Source of the DNA: Sneathiella marina
Lineage (GTDB): Bacteria; Pseudomonadota; Alphaproteobacteria; Sneathiellales; Sneathiellaceae
NCBI RefSeq assembly: GCF_023746535.1
Contig: NZ_CP098747.1
Span: forward strand, 372,001-436,000
Direction of reading: 5' to 3'
Length of the DNA stretch: 64,000 bases
Shown here one piece after another: positions 35,518 to 44,104 of this stretch (positions are counted from its first letter, which is position 1; every line of letters begins with the position of its first letter). The notes under the pieces were generated by a model. That model worked only from the letters and a program-made list of their open reading frames with translations, had not been told where the DNA came from and did no database searches. Made by a program: the position numbers and the translations under genes.

Positions 35518-35701
35518 AACATTGATTGTGGCTCTGATTACGGGATAGGACAAGGCCTAATAAAGCAATTTGCGGCAAAAACGGCCCTTGGAATTAAGGA
35601 GGTTTAAGAGGCTATTAAGATATTTCCTCTAGTCTTGCGCGCATTGAGATTTCATAAAAACTTCTGAGTTTTTGTTCTTAGTTTGACCGGATTCGTATGT
35701 A

Positions 35702-36952
35702 ATGGGCCGTACCAGCAACGCAAATAGCAAAATGACGGTGTTTTCTTACGAAGAAAACAAACTGCGGGCCCATAGCAATGAAACAGATGTGCGCGTAGAA
35801 GTTGCTCTTGCAAGCGAAACTGAACCAGAAATTCTCTATTATCTTGCAGATGATACCGACTTAAATGTTCGAAGAAGCCTGGCACAAAATCCAGCAACGC
35901 CGGTTCAGGCAAATGCGTTGCTCGCCAAAGATGAGGAAGATGAAGTCCGGCAGGATCTCGCGAGAAAGATATGCAAGATCCTTCCGGATTTGTCCGGGCA
36001 GGATGCCGCGGCCCTTCAGGAAAAGACAATTGAAGTTCTGGAAATGCTGGCGGAGGATCAAGCCACAACTGTGCGCGCGATCGTGTCAGAGGCCTTAAAG
36101 GATACGATGGAAGCTCCGCGCCATATCGTTTTGGCATTGGCCCGGGACCTTGAAGAAATCGTTGCCGGGCCTATTCTGGAATATTCACCATTGCTAAGTG
36201 ACGACGATTTAATTGAAATTATTGCAAGTGGCGTTGCTGTAGAAGCATTGCCGGCGATCGCACGGCGCGAAGCAATTGGTGAGGATGTTTCTGCTGCGGT
36301 TGCTGCCAGTCTTGAAATTCCGGCGGTGGCTGCGCTCCTGGCTAATCCATCTGCCAAGGTGCGCGAAGAGACCCTCGATGAAATAATTGACCAGGCTGAG
36401 ACCGTTGCGGATTTGCATGAGCCTTTGGCAATGCGGCTCGATCTTTCGCTTCGTGCTGTTCGCCGGATTGCCGGTTTTGTCGGGGCATCTCTGGTAGAGA
36501 AACTGGCTCGAAAACGAAACCTCTCGCCGGATGTAGAGGCTGACTTAAAACAAATTGTGCGATCCCGCATCGATAAGGCAGAAGAAATTTCTGCATTACA
36601 GGAGCCAGGTTCTGCGTTAACCGCAGAGGCTTTATGGGCGACAGGCACGCTCGATGAAGAACGCCTGACGGACGCCATCAAGGAAAAGGATCATTCTTTT
36701 GTCGCAACATCGCTCTCTCTGATGACCGGGTTTAGCCAAGAGAAAATCCAGACAATGATGGAAGCCCGGAATGGCAAAATAGTGACGTCTTTATGCTGGA
36801 AGGCCGGCCTTTCCATGAGACTCGCCTTTAAAATCCAGACAAAAATAGCCCATGTTCCAAGGCAGGAAATAGTCAATGCCCGGAATGGAATAGAATTTCC
36901 GTTTACCGAAGAGGAAATGAACTGGCAGCTTTCTTTTTACACGGAAGACTAA
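35702..36952 (+). CDS. DUF2336 domain protein
   Basis: A 416-residue soluble, acidic, almost wholly helical protein of the DUF2336 family, common in alphaproteobacteria and without an assigned function. HEAT-like repeats are visible (for example [41 protein letters not shown] and [11 protein letters not shown]), suggesting a protein-interaction scaffold. The C-terminal part, about 330-416 ([26 protein letters not shown]-like), is the DUF2336 core. Start choice between 35702 and the in-frame ATG at 35732 is open, as neither has a clear ribosome-binding site. The 3' end overlaps the convergent argB by four bases. Confidence 0.85.
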   Translation: MGRTSNANSKMTVFSYEENKLRAHSNETDVRVEVALASETEPEILYYLADDTDLNVRRSLAQNPATPVQANALLAKDEEDEVRQDLARKICKILPDLSGQDAAALQEKTIEVLEMLAEDQATTVRAIVSEALKDTMEAPRHIVLALARDLEEIVAGPILEYSPLLSDDDLIEIIASGVAVEALPAIARREAIGEDVSAAVAASLEIPAVAALLANPSAKVREETLDEIIDQAETVADLHEPLAMRLDLSLRAVRRIAGFVGASLVEKLARKRNLSPDVEADLKQIVRSRIDKAEEISALQEPGSALTAEALWATGTLDEERLTDAIKEKDHSFVATSLSLMTGFSQEKIQTMMEARNGKIVTSLCWKAGLSMRLAFKIQTKIAHVPRQEIVNARNGIEFPFTEEEMNWQLSFYTED

Positions 36953-37860
36953 TTTATATGATCAGTGACCATGGTACCGATACCGTGCTCTGTAAATATC
37001 TCCAACAGTAATACGTGAGGAATACGCCCATCTAATATGGTCGCGGCATCGACACCTTCCTCAAGAGCAAAGAGGCAGGTTTCCAGTTTGGGAATCATGC
37101 CGCCGGCTATTGTTCCATCTTTCTGCAGCCTCTTGACGTCGGCAGGGCTTAGTCTGGAAATGAGGTTTTTGTCTTTGTCCAGAACGCCTTCGACGTCGGT
37201 CATCATGATTAATTTTGTGGCCCCGATTGCTGCCGCAATATGTCCAGCTGCGGTATCTGCGTTGATGTTGTAAGTCTGCCCTTTTGGGCCAATACCAATT
37301 GGTGCAATCACCGGAATCGCGTTATTCTCTTCAAAATTTTCAAGAATTTCCGGATTTATCCGCCGCGGTTCCCCGACAAAACCAAGGTCAAGGATCCGTT
37401 CAATGTTGCTGTCCGGATCCCGCTTCGTGCGTGTTAGTTTCTGGGCCTCGATCAAGTTTCCATCTTTGCCGGAAAGCCCTACTGCCAGTCCGCCCGCAGA
37501 ATTGATGGACGATACTATTTTCTTGTTGAGAGATCCCGAGAGAACCATTTCAGCGATCTCGACGGTTTCCTTGTCCGTTACCCGTAAACCGTCAACGAAA
37601 GAACTTTGAATTTTCAATCTCTCAAGCATGGCGCCAATTTGCGGCCCACCGCCATGGACGATAATCGGGTTGATGCCCACTTGTTTGAGGAGCGCAACGT
37701 CACGGGCAAAATCATGGGCAAGATTTTCATCCCCCATGGCATGTCCGCCATATTTTATGACGAACGTCTGGCCTGCGAAAAGATGCATATAGGGAAGGGC
37801 TTCAGAGAGGGTTTGTGCTTTCCTCAATTGTTCTTCCACTGTTAATTCCGTATCACTCAT
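36949..37860 (-). CDS. argB: acetylglutamate kinase
   Basis: A 303-residue amino-acid kinase that phosphorylates N-acetylglutamate in arginine synthesis. Motifs present: [12 protein letters not shown] (phosphate binding), [26 protein letters not shown] and [29 protein letters not shown]. The N-terminal helix (about 1-25) is the type that forms hexamers in arginine-inhibited enzymes, so feedback inhibition is likely. It follows engB by nine bases on the same strand. Confidence 0.97.
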   Translation of the reverse strand: MSDTELTVEEQLRKAQTLSEALPYMHLFAGQTFVIKYGGHAMGDENLAHDFARDVALLKQVGINPIIVHGGGPQIGAMLERLKIQSSFVDGLRVTDKETVEIAEMVLSGSLNKKIVSSINSAGGLAVGLSGKDGNLIEAQKLTRTKRDPDSNIERILDLGFVGEPRRINPEILENFEENNAIPVIAPIGIGPKGQTYNINADTAAGHIAAAIGATKLIMMTDVEGVLDKDKNLISRLSPADVKRLQKDGTIAGGMIPKLETCLFALEEGVDAATILDGRIPHVLLLEIFTEHGIGTMVTDHIN

Positions 37861-37869
37861 AATTCTTAC

Positions 37870-38523
37870 TCATTCTTCCGCAAGCGACGCGAGCTCTGCG
37901 CGAAGCGCTTCAATTCCGATACCTTTGGCGGAGCTGGTCATAAACACTTCCGGATGCGCCGCAGGTCGCTTCGCAAGCTCCTGTTCAATTTTCTTCAACA
38001 CGGATTTCAAGTCACTTTGATTGGTCTTGTCAACCTTTGTGAGGATAATCTGATAATTGACAGCATTCACATCGAGCATGTCCATCACTTCACGGTCGGT
38101 TACCTTCAATCCGTGTCGTGCATCTACCAAAAGGCAAACGCGACGAAGTTTTGCCCGTCCTTTCAAATAGGTATTAACGAGATCCGTCCAGGCGCTGATT
38201 TTTTCCTTCGATGCTTTCGCATAACCGTGACCGGGCAAATCGACTAGATACAGGCGGCCCCCGAGGTCAAAAAAATTTATTTGCTGAGTGCGGCCGGGTG
38301 TATTGGACGTTCGTGCCAATGTATTGCGGTTTGTCAAAGCGTTTATAAGGCTTGATTTGCCGACATTAGACCGGCCGGAAAAAGCAACTTCATTTAACGG
38401 TAGTTCTGGCAGCATATCCAGCGTCGCCGCGCCTGCAACGAATTGACACTCTTGGGCAAAAAGTAAACGGCCCGCGTCAATGCGGGCCGCCTTTTTTCCA
38501 TCCGGATCCATGTTATCCGTCAT
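37870..38523 (-). CDS. engB: ribosome biogenesis GTPase YihA/EngB
   Basis: A 217-residue GTPase needed for 50S subunit assembly. G-domain motifs are complete: G1 GRSNVGKSSLIN, G2 NTPGRTQQINFF, G3 DLPGHGYA, G4 ILTKVDKTN and G5 TSSAKGIGIEAL. I chose ATG 38523 (MTDNMDP), which follows the yidC stop by 13 bases; a longer frame from 38565 would overlap yidC. The yidC-engB-argB order is widespread in alphaproteobacteria. Confidence 0.96.
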   Translation of the reverse strand: MTDNMDPDGKKAARIDAGRLLFAQECQFVAGAATLDMLPELPLNEVAFSGRSNVGKSSLINALTNRNTLARTSNTPGRTQQINFFDLGGRLYLVDLPGHGYAKASKEKISAWTDLVNTYLKGRAKLRRVCLLVDARHGLKVTDREVMDMLDVNAVNYQIILTKVDKTNQSDLKSVLKKIEQELAKRPAAHPEVFMTSSAKGIGIEALRAELASLAEE

Positions 38524-38536
38524 TATGTTTCTTCCT

Positions 38537-40276
38537 TCAGGTTTTTTCGCCCGACACGGAAACACCCATACGTTTCATAATGAGCCATTGTTGTGCCATG
38601 CTGAGAATATTGTTCCAGGTCCAGTAAATCACCAGGCCAGCCGGGAAACTTGCCAACAGATATGTGAAGAAAATTGGCATGAACAGGAAGATTTTTGCCT
38701 GTATCGGATCCGCCGGTTGCGGGTTGAGCTTTTGTTGCAAATACATGCTGACACCCATGAGAAGCGGTAGCACGCCAATCATTAGGAATTGCGGTGGATC
38801 CCAAGGAATAAGGCCGAAAAGATTAAATATTGTCGTGGGATCCGGTGCTGCAAGATCCTTGATCCAACCGTAAAATGGTTGGTGGCGCATCAGAAGCGTC
38901 ACGAACAGAACTTTATAAAGGGCGAAGAAAATCGGAATTTGCATGGCAATTGGCAAACAGCCAGCTGCGGGATTAGCTTTTTCCTTTTTATACAGCGCCA
39001 TCATTTCCTGATTGAGCTTTTGTTTATCGTCACCATATTGCTCACGCAGTTTGACCATTTCCGGTTGAAGTTTCTTCATTTTACTCATGGAAACATAGGA
39101 TTTATGAGCAAGTGGTAGAAGAATGATTTTGATAACAACTGTCAATGCCATGATGGCGAGGCCAAGATTGCCAATTAATCCATTGAAAAACTCAAGTGCG
39201 AAGTAAATTGGTTTCGTCAGGAAGTAAAACCATCCCCAATCAATGGCGAGGTCGAATTTCGCAATACCGTATTCCTGCTCATATGTATCAATGACAGAAA
39301 CAACCTTCGCCCCGGCAAATAGATGATTGGTAACGCCAACTGTCGATCCTACGGGAACATTTATGCCCTGTTGATCAAGGAAATCTGTTTGGAAGCGATC
39401 TCCCTGGCTTGAATGGGTGAAGCGCGCCTTGATTTTTGTTTGCTGATCGGGAATGAGAGCGGTTAACCAGAACTTATCCGTAATTCCGATCCATCCGCCA
39501 GTAGAATTATAAGATTCGTCAGCACCCTCTGACAAATCATCATAGTCTACTTCTTCCAGAGTTTCATTCAGGACGCCAATTGGCCCTTCGTGCAAAATAT
39601 AGAAATTCGTGGTTTCTGGTGTTCCGTGTCGCGAAATCAAACCGTATGGGTAGAGCGTTACATCCGATGAGGTTTTATTCTCAACCATTTGCTCAACGGT
39701 AAACAGATAGTTTTCGTCAATCGAGATCGTTCTGTGAAAAATCAGTCCAGCGCCGTTATCCCAGGTTAGTTTGAGGGGTTTCTCCGGCGACAATTCATCT
39801 GATGTGGTCGACCAGAGAGTGTTTGCATTTGGTAAAGCTACAGAGGATTCCGGGGAGGGGCTCCAGCCAAATTCTGCATAATAAGGGTTCGGGCCGCCTG
39901 CCGGTGATAAGAGTTTGATCTCTGGGCTCGTCGGATCAACCGTCTCGTGATACTTCACCAAAGTCAGATCGTCCAGACGTGCTCCCAAAAGTGAAATGGA
40001 ACCATGCAGCGACGGCGTGTTGATTTTTACACGTTCTGATTTTTGAAGGCTTTCTTCCCGGGTTACTGCATTTGGGATCGCGGAGCCTGGAATGCTTGGT
40101 GATGAGGCATCAGCGCCAACTGTCGGCGCTTGGCCAGATGTGCCATCTGCCGCATTTGTTGCAGCTTGTTTTTGCTGCTCTGCATCGACTTGCGGCCCTT
40201 CAACAAAATATTGAAACCCGAAGATTATCAGGAAACAAAGGACGATCGCGATGACCAGGTTTTTCTGATCTGACAT
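38537..40276 (-). CDS. yidC: membrane protein insertase YidC
   Basis: A 579-residue inner-membrane insertase. The first membrane segment (LVIAIVLCFLIIFGFQYFVEGP) is followed by a large periplasmic beta domain (about 60-355) and five conserved helices containing FLTKPIYFALEFFNGLIGNLGLAIM, PLAHKSYVSMSKMKKLQPEM with the cytoplasmic coiled loop, and PAAGCLPIAMQIPIFFALYKV. The hydrophilic-groove Arg is probably the one in LPLAHKSY-flanking KPIYF region as in other gammas; I cannot assign it by number. It is read after yidD with a 17-base gap. Confidence 0.97.
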   Translation of the reverse strand: MSDQKNLVIAIVLCFLIIFGFQYFVEGPQVDAEQQKQAATNAADGTSGQAPTVGADASSPSIPGSAIPNAVTREESLQKSERVKINTPSLHGSISLLGARLDDLTLVKYHETVDPTSPEIKLLSPAGGPNPYYAEFGWSPSPESSVALPNANTLWSTTSDELSPEKPLKLTWDNGAGLIFHRTISIDENYLFTVEQMVENKTSSDVTLYPYGLISRHGTPETTNFYILHEGPIGVLNETLEEVDYDDLSEGADESYNSTGGWIGITDKFWLTALIPDQQTKIKARFTHSSQGDRFQTDFLDQQGINVPVGSTVGVTNHLFAGAKVVSVIDTYEQEYGIAKFDLAIDWGWFYFLTKPIYFALEFFNGLIGNLGLAIMALTVVIKIILLPLAHKSYVSMSKMKKLQPEMVKLREQYGDDKQKLNQEMMALYKKEKANPAAGCLPIAMQIPIFFALYKVLFVTLLMRHQPFYGWIKDLAAPDPTTIFNLFGLIPWDPPQFLMIGVLPLLMGVSMYLQQKLNPQPADPIQAKIFLFMPIFFTYLLASFPAGLVIYWTWNNILSMAQQWLIMKRMGVSVSGEKT

Positions 40277-40293
40277 TATTTAAACCCTAATTT

Positions 40294-40575
40294 TTACTCA
40301 ATGCTGACGTGGCTGGAAGGTTCCGCCCCGCAATGTTGACATTCGTTTTTCTTTTCAGGGACAGGATCATAGCCTTGACCACCAAAAGGATGACATCTAC
40401 CCAATCGACCCAACGTCAAAAACAAACCTTTTACTGGTCCATGTTTATCAAGCGCTTGCAAAGCATAGCTTGAACAGGTTGGGTAATACCGACAACTCGC
40501 AGGTAAGTAAGGCGAGATGGCATATTGATATACCTTTACCAAGCCCTTTAAAACCACTGTTATCGGATTTATCAC
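40294..40575 (-). CDS. yidD: membrane protein insertion efficiency factor YidD
   Basis: A 93-residue YidD, a small membrane-associated protein that helps YidC insert substrates. The core [27 protein letters not shown] and [15 protein letters not shown] strings define the family with three conserved Cys. The C-terminal tail has an extra CQHCG. It overlaps rnpA by four bases (ATGA), so the two are translationally coupled. Confidence 0.96.
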   Translation of the reverse strand: MINPITVVLKGLVKVYQYAISPYLPASCRYYPTCSSYALQALDKHGPVKGLFLTLGRLGRCHPFGGQGYDPVPEKKNECQHCGAEPSSHVSIE

Positions 40576-40949
40576 GATTGTCCCCGAATTTTTTTGTTTT
40601 GGGGTGACGTGACTTTTTTGAGGGCGGTTCGCAAGTCTGTTTGCAAATCCCTGAAATCACGATTTATGGTCATTTGTCGACCGATCAGGACGTAATCCCA
40701 TCCCGGAATTGCATGTCCGGGAATTACGTCCTGTGCAACAGCACGCAGACGCCGCTTCACGCGATTACGGATTACTGAATTTCCAACCTTTTTAGTCACA
40801 GTAAAGCCGACACGTACTCTGCCGGTATTTTGCTCGGCAGTATCACATGCGGCCTGCAAAACGAGGCCAGGGGCAGCCCATTTGCGACGAACAGAGGCGA
40901 CACGGAGAAAGTCCGCGCGCTTCTTTAATCGTTCGACGCCGATTGGCAT
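40572..40949 (-). CDS. rnpA: ribonuclease P protein component
   Basis: A 125-residue basic protein that joins the catalytic RNase P RNA to mature tRNA 5' ends. The signature RNRVKRRLR within [19 protein letters not shown] binds [24 protein letters not shown] and [12 protein letters not shown] are typical. The gene follows rpmH by three bases and is the usual partner in the rpmH-rnpA-yidD-yidC unit. Confidence 0.96.
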   Translation of the reverse strand: MPIGVERLKKRADFLRVASVRRKWAAPGLVLQAACDTAEQNTGRVRVGFTVTKKVGNSVIRNRVKRRLRAVAQDVIPGHAIPGWDYVLIGRQMTINRDFRDLQTDLRTALKKVTSPQNKKIRGQS

Positions 40950-40952
40950 GAT

Positions 40953-41087
40953 TTAAGCTGAAAGGCTCTTACGGCCTTTTGAGCGGCGATTGGCAAGGAC
41001 CCGGCGACCACCTACAGTTGCCCGGCGGGCACGAAAACCGTGGCGACGTGCGCGCACCAATTTGCTCGGTTGATATGTACGTTTCAA
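40953..41087 (-). CDS. rpmH: 50S ribosomal protein L34
   Basis: A 44-residue, strongly basic ribosomal protein. The translation starts [20 protein letters not shown] after the initiator and ends [11 protein letters not shown], which is unmistakably L34. The only suitable start is TTG at 41087, with GGAG seven bases upstream; an ATG would be expected for most L34 genes, so the rare start may limit translation. It opens the leftward rpmH-rnpA-yidD-yidC-engB-argB unit. A strong promoter lies 57 bases upstream. Confidence 0.95.
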   Translation of the reverse strand: MKRTYQPSKLVRARRHGFRARRATVGGRRVLANRRSKGRKSLSA

Positions 41088-41404
41088 GAAACTTCTCCGT
41101 CGATCATCCACGCCTCAGGGCGTAGAGAGAAAACAAGCCCCGCTGTATAAGGTTTCTGCCATGCGAAGTCAATGCACGAGATGAAAAATGCGAAATTCAT
41201 TTTTGCGCCAGGTTCAACTCGTCTCACGTTTGGGTGAGCAGGGCTTTCGGAAACGCCTGCGCATAATATGTTCTGAGGACTTAGAGGTTCTCGGCAAACA
41301 CAGATCGACCGTGCAGATTAGAGTGAAATTATGTTTTCAAATTCCTGTATGTGCTAGTCTGCCGAAATGGGGCCTCCTAACGTTAGTTAAGGAACGAATC
41401 GAAC
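41088..41404. other. divergent intergenic region, rpmH and TVP38 genes
   Basis: 317 bases without a credible gene. It holds the rpmH promoter and a CGCC-TCAG-GGCG hairpin (41111-41122) in the rpmH leader, then the leader of the TVP38 gene. Although rpmH often lies near dnaA and the origin, I saw no cluster of DnaA boxes. Confidence 0.6.
41144..41172 (-). promoter_or_regulatory. sigma-70 promoter for rpmH operon
   Basis: Read on the minus strand, TTGACT (41172-41167) and TATACA (41149-41144) are separated by exactly 17 bases, a near-consensus housekeeping promoter. Transcription would begin near 41137, giving a leader of about 50 bases to the rpmH start. It fits the high expression expected for a ribosomal protein gene. 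Confidence 0.72.
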
Positions 41405-42193
41405 ATGGATAAATCCACCAGCCAAAACGGGAGTAAAGGGGGCGGCTTCTCCTTTAAAAAACTTGCACCGTTGATTATCATTGTTTTGCTTTTCGCCTCG
41501 TTCTTTTTGTTTGGACTGGATAAATATCTTACGTTTCGGGCATTGAGCGAGAATCGCGATGGTTTGCTAAATTTCGTCGGTGAAAATTATCTTGCGGCAA
41601 TCCTGCTTTACATGGCGCTCTATATTGTGGCTGTTGCTTGCTCGTTTCCAGGCGGTTTGCTGATGACAGTTACCGGCGGGTTTTTGTTTGGCTGGATTGT
41701 TGGGGGTGCAGCGACGGTCATTGCAGCAACGATTGGCGCAACGATTCTCTTTCTTGTTGCCGCCACCTCTCTTGGCGAGCCGCTTCGAAAAAAAGCAGGG
41801 CCCTGGCTGAAGAAACTGGAAAGCGGTTTTGCGGAAAATGCCCTTAGTTATCTATTGTTCCTTCGCTTGGTTCCAGCTTTTCCGTTTTGGCTGGTCAACA
41901 TTGCCCCGGCTTTTCTTGGTGTGAAGCTCAGGACTTATATCATTGGAACTTTAATTGGCATCATTCCAGGCACTTTCGTTTTTGCCTTCTTAGGTGTTGG
42001 GCTTGACAGCATCATAGTCGAACAAAAAAGTAAATATGACGCCTGTATGGCTTCTGGTCAGACCGGTTGTACGCTTGATTTTCAGATATCCTCTCTCATC
42101 ACTACTGAAATCATACTGTCATTTGTTGCACTTGGCGTTGTTTCCCTGTTGCCGATTGTTCTTAAAAAACTGCGCAAAGGCAAAGCCACATAA
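41405..42193 (+). CDS. TVP38/TMEM64-family membrane protein
   Basis: A 262-residue inner-membrane protein of the TVP38/TMEM64 (DedA-like, VTT domain) family, whose members act in lipid or ion handling across membranes. There are about six hydrophobic segments. The family core is FPGGLLMTVTGGFLFGWIVGGAATVIAATIGATILFLVA and LLFLRLVPAFPFWLVNIAPAFLGVKLRTY. Residues about 210-225 hold a small periplasmic loop with a Cys pair (CMASGQTGC). It precedes the MerA-like flavoprotein by 15 bases; in other proteobacteria the two are found as one fused polypeptide, which argues for a joint function. Confidence 0.9.
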   Translation: MDKSTSQNGSKGGGFSFKKLAPLIIIVLLFASFFLFGLDKYLTFRALSENRDGLLNFVGENYLAAILLYMALYIVAVACSFPGGLLMTVTGGFLFGWIVGGAATVIAATIGATILFLVAATSLGEPLRKKAGPWLKKLESGFAENALSYLLFLRLVPAFPFWLVNIAPAFLGVKLRTYIIGTLIGIIPGTFVFAFLGVGLDSIIVEQKSKYDACMASGQTGCTLDFQISSLITTEIILSFVALGVVSLLPIVLKKLRKGKAT

Positions 42194-42208
42194 ATAGGAT
42201 GGCCGATT

Positions 42209-43639
42209 ATGACAACACTTATTAAAGCTGATATTTGCGTTATCGGTGGCGGTTCAGGCGGCCTGTCGGTTGCTGCGGGGGCCAGTCAAATGGGCGCAAA
42301 AACAGTGCTCGTTGAAGGCGGTAAAATGGGGGGCGATTGCCTAAATTATGGCTGTGTACCTTCAAAGGCCCTGATTGCGGCAGCAAAAAAGGCAGCAGCC
42401 TTGAAAGGCGCAGAAATTTTCGGTGTGTCTGGCCCGGACCCGGATGTGGATTTTTCAAAAGTTATGGATCATGTGGCCGGCGTTATCGCCTCCATAGAGC
42501 CGCATGATTCAGTTGAGAGATTTGAAGGTCTTGGCGTCCAGGTATTGCAGGGGTACGGCAAATTCACCGGGCCAAATGAGATTGAAGTGGGAAATAACAG
42601 GGTCAGAGCCCGTCGTTTCGTTGTGTCCACCGGCTCGACGGCAACAGCGCCACCGATTGAAGGGCTGGAAGAGGCGGGATATCTCACCAATGAAACAATT
42701 TTTGAAAACCGGGTAAAGCCGGAACATCTTATCATTATCGGGGGCGGGCCCATCGGACTTGAAATGGCCCAGGCTCATGTTCGTTTGGGGTCAAAAGTGA
42801 CCGTTCTTGAGGCTTTTAAAGCGTTTGGCCGAGATGACCCGGATTTGAGCTCTGTTGTTTTAGAGCATTTGAAAGAAGATGGGATTGATATTCGAGAAGG
42901 TGTAAATATCGTAAAAATCTCAAAAGGATCTGATGGTGTTTATAACGTAATGCTGGGTGAGGGAGAGGCGCTGGAAACCCTGTCAGGCTCGCATTTGCTC
43001 GTTGCCGCGGGGCGAAAAGCGAATGTCGAAAATCTGAATCTGGAAGCCGCTGGGATAGAATACTCCCCGAAAGGAATCGAAGTCGATGCACGTTTACGCT
43101 CTACCAACAAAAAGGTTTTTGCCATTGGTGACGTCGCCGGAGGGTATCAGTTTACCCATGTAGCCGGTTATCACGCTGGCATTGTCATCAGAAATGCCCT
43201 GTTTCGGCTACCGGCAAAAGTGGATTATTCTGCTGTTCCATGGGTTACGTATACAGATCCCGAATTAGCCAATGTAGGATTGTCAGAAGCTGAGGCGCGA
43301 AAGCAATATGGGGATCGGATCAAAGTTCTGGAATTTCCCTTTGCCGATATTGATCGGGCCAGAGCGGAGAGGAAGACGTCCGGCCTGATCAAGGCCATAA
43401 CGACAGATAAAGGAAAGATTCTCGGCGCGGGAATCGCCGGTGCCCATGCCGGTGAACTTATCCATCCCTGGGGTGTGGCTATTACTGCAAAACTCAAAAT
43501 CGGGACCATGGCAAGCTATATCGCGCCTTACCCGACATTAGGCGAAGTGAGCAAGCGCGCTGCGGGAAGCTACTACACTCCTAGCTTATTTAGTGAGAAA
43601 ACCCGGAAAATAGTGAAATTTTTGTCCTTATTTGGCTGA
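42209..43639 (+). CDS. MerA-like FAD-dependent pyridine nucleotide-disulfide oxidoreductase
   Basis: A 476-residue flavoprotein of the dihydrolipoamide dehydrogenase/mercuric reductase group. FAD motif: CVIGGGSGGLSVAAGA (10-25); redox disulfide C44/C49 in GGDCLNYGCVPSKAL; NAD motif LIIIGGGPIGLEMAQAHVRLGSKVT; second FAD motif VFAIGDVAGG. The C-terminal catalytic base of lipoamide dehydrogenase (His in HPTxxE) is Tyr here (YPTLGE), as in mercuric reductases, but the vicinal C-terminal Cys pair of MerA and the N-terminal metal-binding domain are absent. So it is neither a standard Lpd nor a true MerA. It pairs with the TVP38 gene. Substrate unknown. Confidence 0.9.
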   Translation: MTTLIKADICVIGGGSGGLSVAAGASQMGAKTVLVEGGKMGGDCLNYGCVPSKALIAAAKKAAALKGAEIFGVSGPDPDVDFSKVMDHVAGVIASIEPHDSVERFEGLGVQVLQGYGKFTGPNEIEVGNNRVRARRFVVSTGSTATAPPIEGLEEAGYLTNETIFENRVKPEHLIIIGGGPIGLEMAQAHVRLGSKVTVLEAFKAFGRDDPDLSSVVLEHLKEDGIDIREGVNIVKISKGSDGVYNVMLGEGEALETLSGSHLLVAAGRKANVENLNLEAAGIEYSPKGIEVDARLRSTNKKVFAIGDVAGGYQFTHVAGYHAGIVIRNALFRLPAKVDYSAVPWVTYTDPELANVGLSEAEARKQYGDRIKVLEFPFADIDRARAERKTSGLIKAITTDKGKILGAGIAGAHAGELIHPWGVAITAKLKIGTMASYIAPYPTLGEVSKRAAGSYYTPSLFSEKTRKIVKFLSLFG

Positions 43640-43648
43640 TCTTTTACC

Positions 43649-43666
43649 GATAACGCTTTCGTTATC
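43649..43666 (+). promoter_or_regulatory. stem-loop after oxidoreductase gene
   Basis: GATAACG (43649-43655) and CGTTATC (43660-43666) form a perfect seven-base stem with a CTTT loop, 10 bases after the oxidoreductase stop codon. No T-run follows directly. It may protect the 3' end or attenuate read-through into the cysteine-repeat gene. Confidence 0.4.
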
Positions 43667-43760
43667 TCAGTTGATTCGGCTTTTCCCTGTAAAATTGCCA
43701 TGTTTGACGTCTAAGGATTTGATCTTAGTTAAACAATTTATGAAGAGACAGGAGACGTCT

Positions 43761-44006
43761 ATGTTCAAGGAAGTTCTAACCGCCGCGGCGATCGCAACAA
43801 TGGCTTCATCCGCAATTGTTCCTGCTGCAGTTGCCAGCTGTTCAGCTGCAAAAGTATGCAAAGCCTGCGGTGCTTGCGGTGCTAAAAAAGCCTGTGGTGC
43901 TTGCAACCCATGTGCTGCTAAAAAAGCTTGTGGCGCCTGCAATCCTTGCAAAGCAGCAAAAAAATGCAGCCCATGCAACCCGTGTGCAGCTAAGAAAAAA
44001 GACTAA
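43761..44006 (+). CDS. small secreted cysteine-repeat protein
   Basis: An 81-residue protein with a signal peptide (MFKEVLTAAAIATMASSAIVPAAVAS) and a mature part of about 55 residues containing 13 cysteines in repeats of the form AC-G-AC-[NG]-PC-AAKK. Lysine-rich spacers alternate with CxxC/CxxCxxC units. Such density of paired Cys suggests binding of copper, zinc or another soft metal, or extensive disulfides, in the periplasm; this is inference. AGGAG lies six bases before ATG 43761. A strong terminator follows. Low-complexity ACNPC-type proteins occur in other alphaproteobacteria, but I know of no assigned function. It may act with the neighbouring MerA-like flavoprotein. Confidence 0.75.
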   Translation: MFKEVLTAAAIATMASSAIVPAAVASCSAAKVCKACGACGAKKACGACNPCAAKKACGACNPCKAAKKCSPCNPCAAKKKD

Positions 44007-44051
44007 TGTCTAATGGCTAAGCCGTTTTTGAGCGGCTCGCTCTATAATCGA

Positions 44052-44089
44052 GGGCTGGCATCAATTTATTGATGCCAGCCCTTTTTTTT
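44052..44089 (+). terminator. strong Rho-independent terminator
   Basis: GGGCTGGCATCAAT (44052-44065) pairs perfectly with ATTGATGCCAGCCC (44068-44081) and is followed by eight T residues. This ends the cysteine-repeat gene transcript. The next gene starts only 16 bases beyond it. Confidence 0.95.
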
Positions 44090-44104
44090 GGTCTATTCTA
44101 TCGC

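Noticed and set aside
36058-36681. A 207-codon minus-strand frame inside the DUF2336 gene
   Set aside because: Serine/arginine-rich shadow of the helical, Ala/Glu-rich DUF2336 frame; no start signal.
41188-41412. A 74-codon frame upstream of the TVP38 gene
   Set aside because: It overlaps the TVP38 start, has no good ribosome-binding site and no recognisable product; the region looks like leader sequence.
42209-43639. True mercuric reductase or dihydrolipoamide dehydrogenase
   Set aside because: The C-terminal Cys pair and metal-binding domain of MerA are missing and the catalytic His of Lpd is Tyr; no mer or dehydrogenase-complex genes are adjacent.
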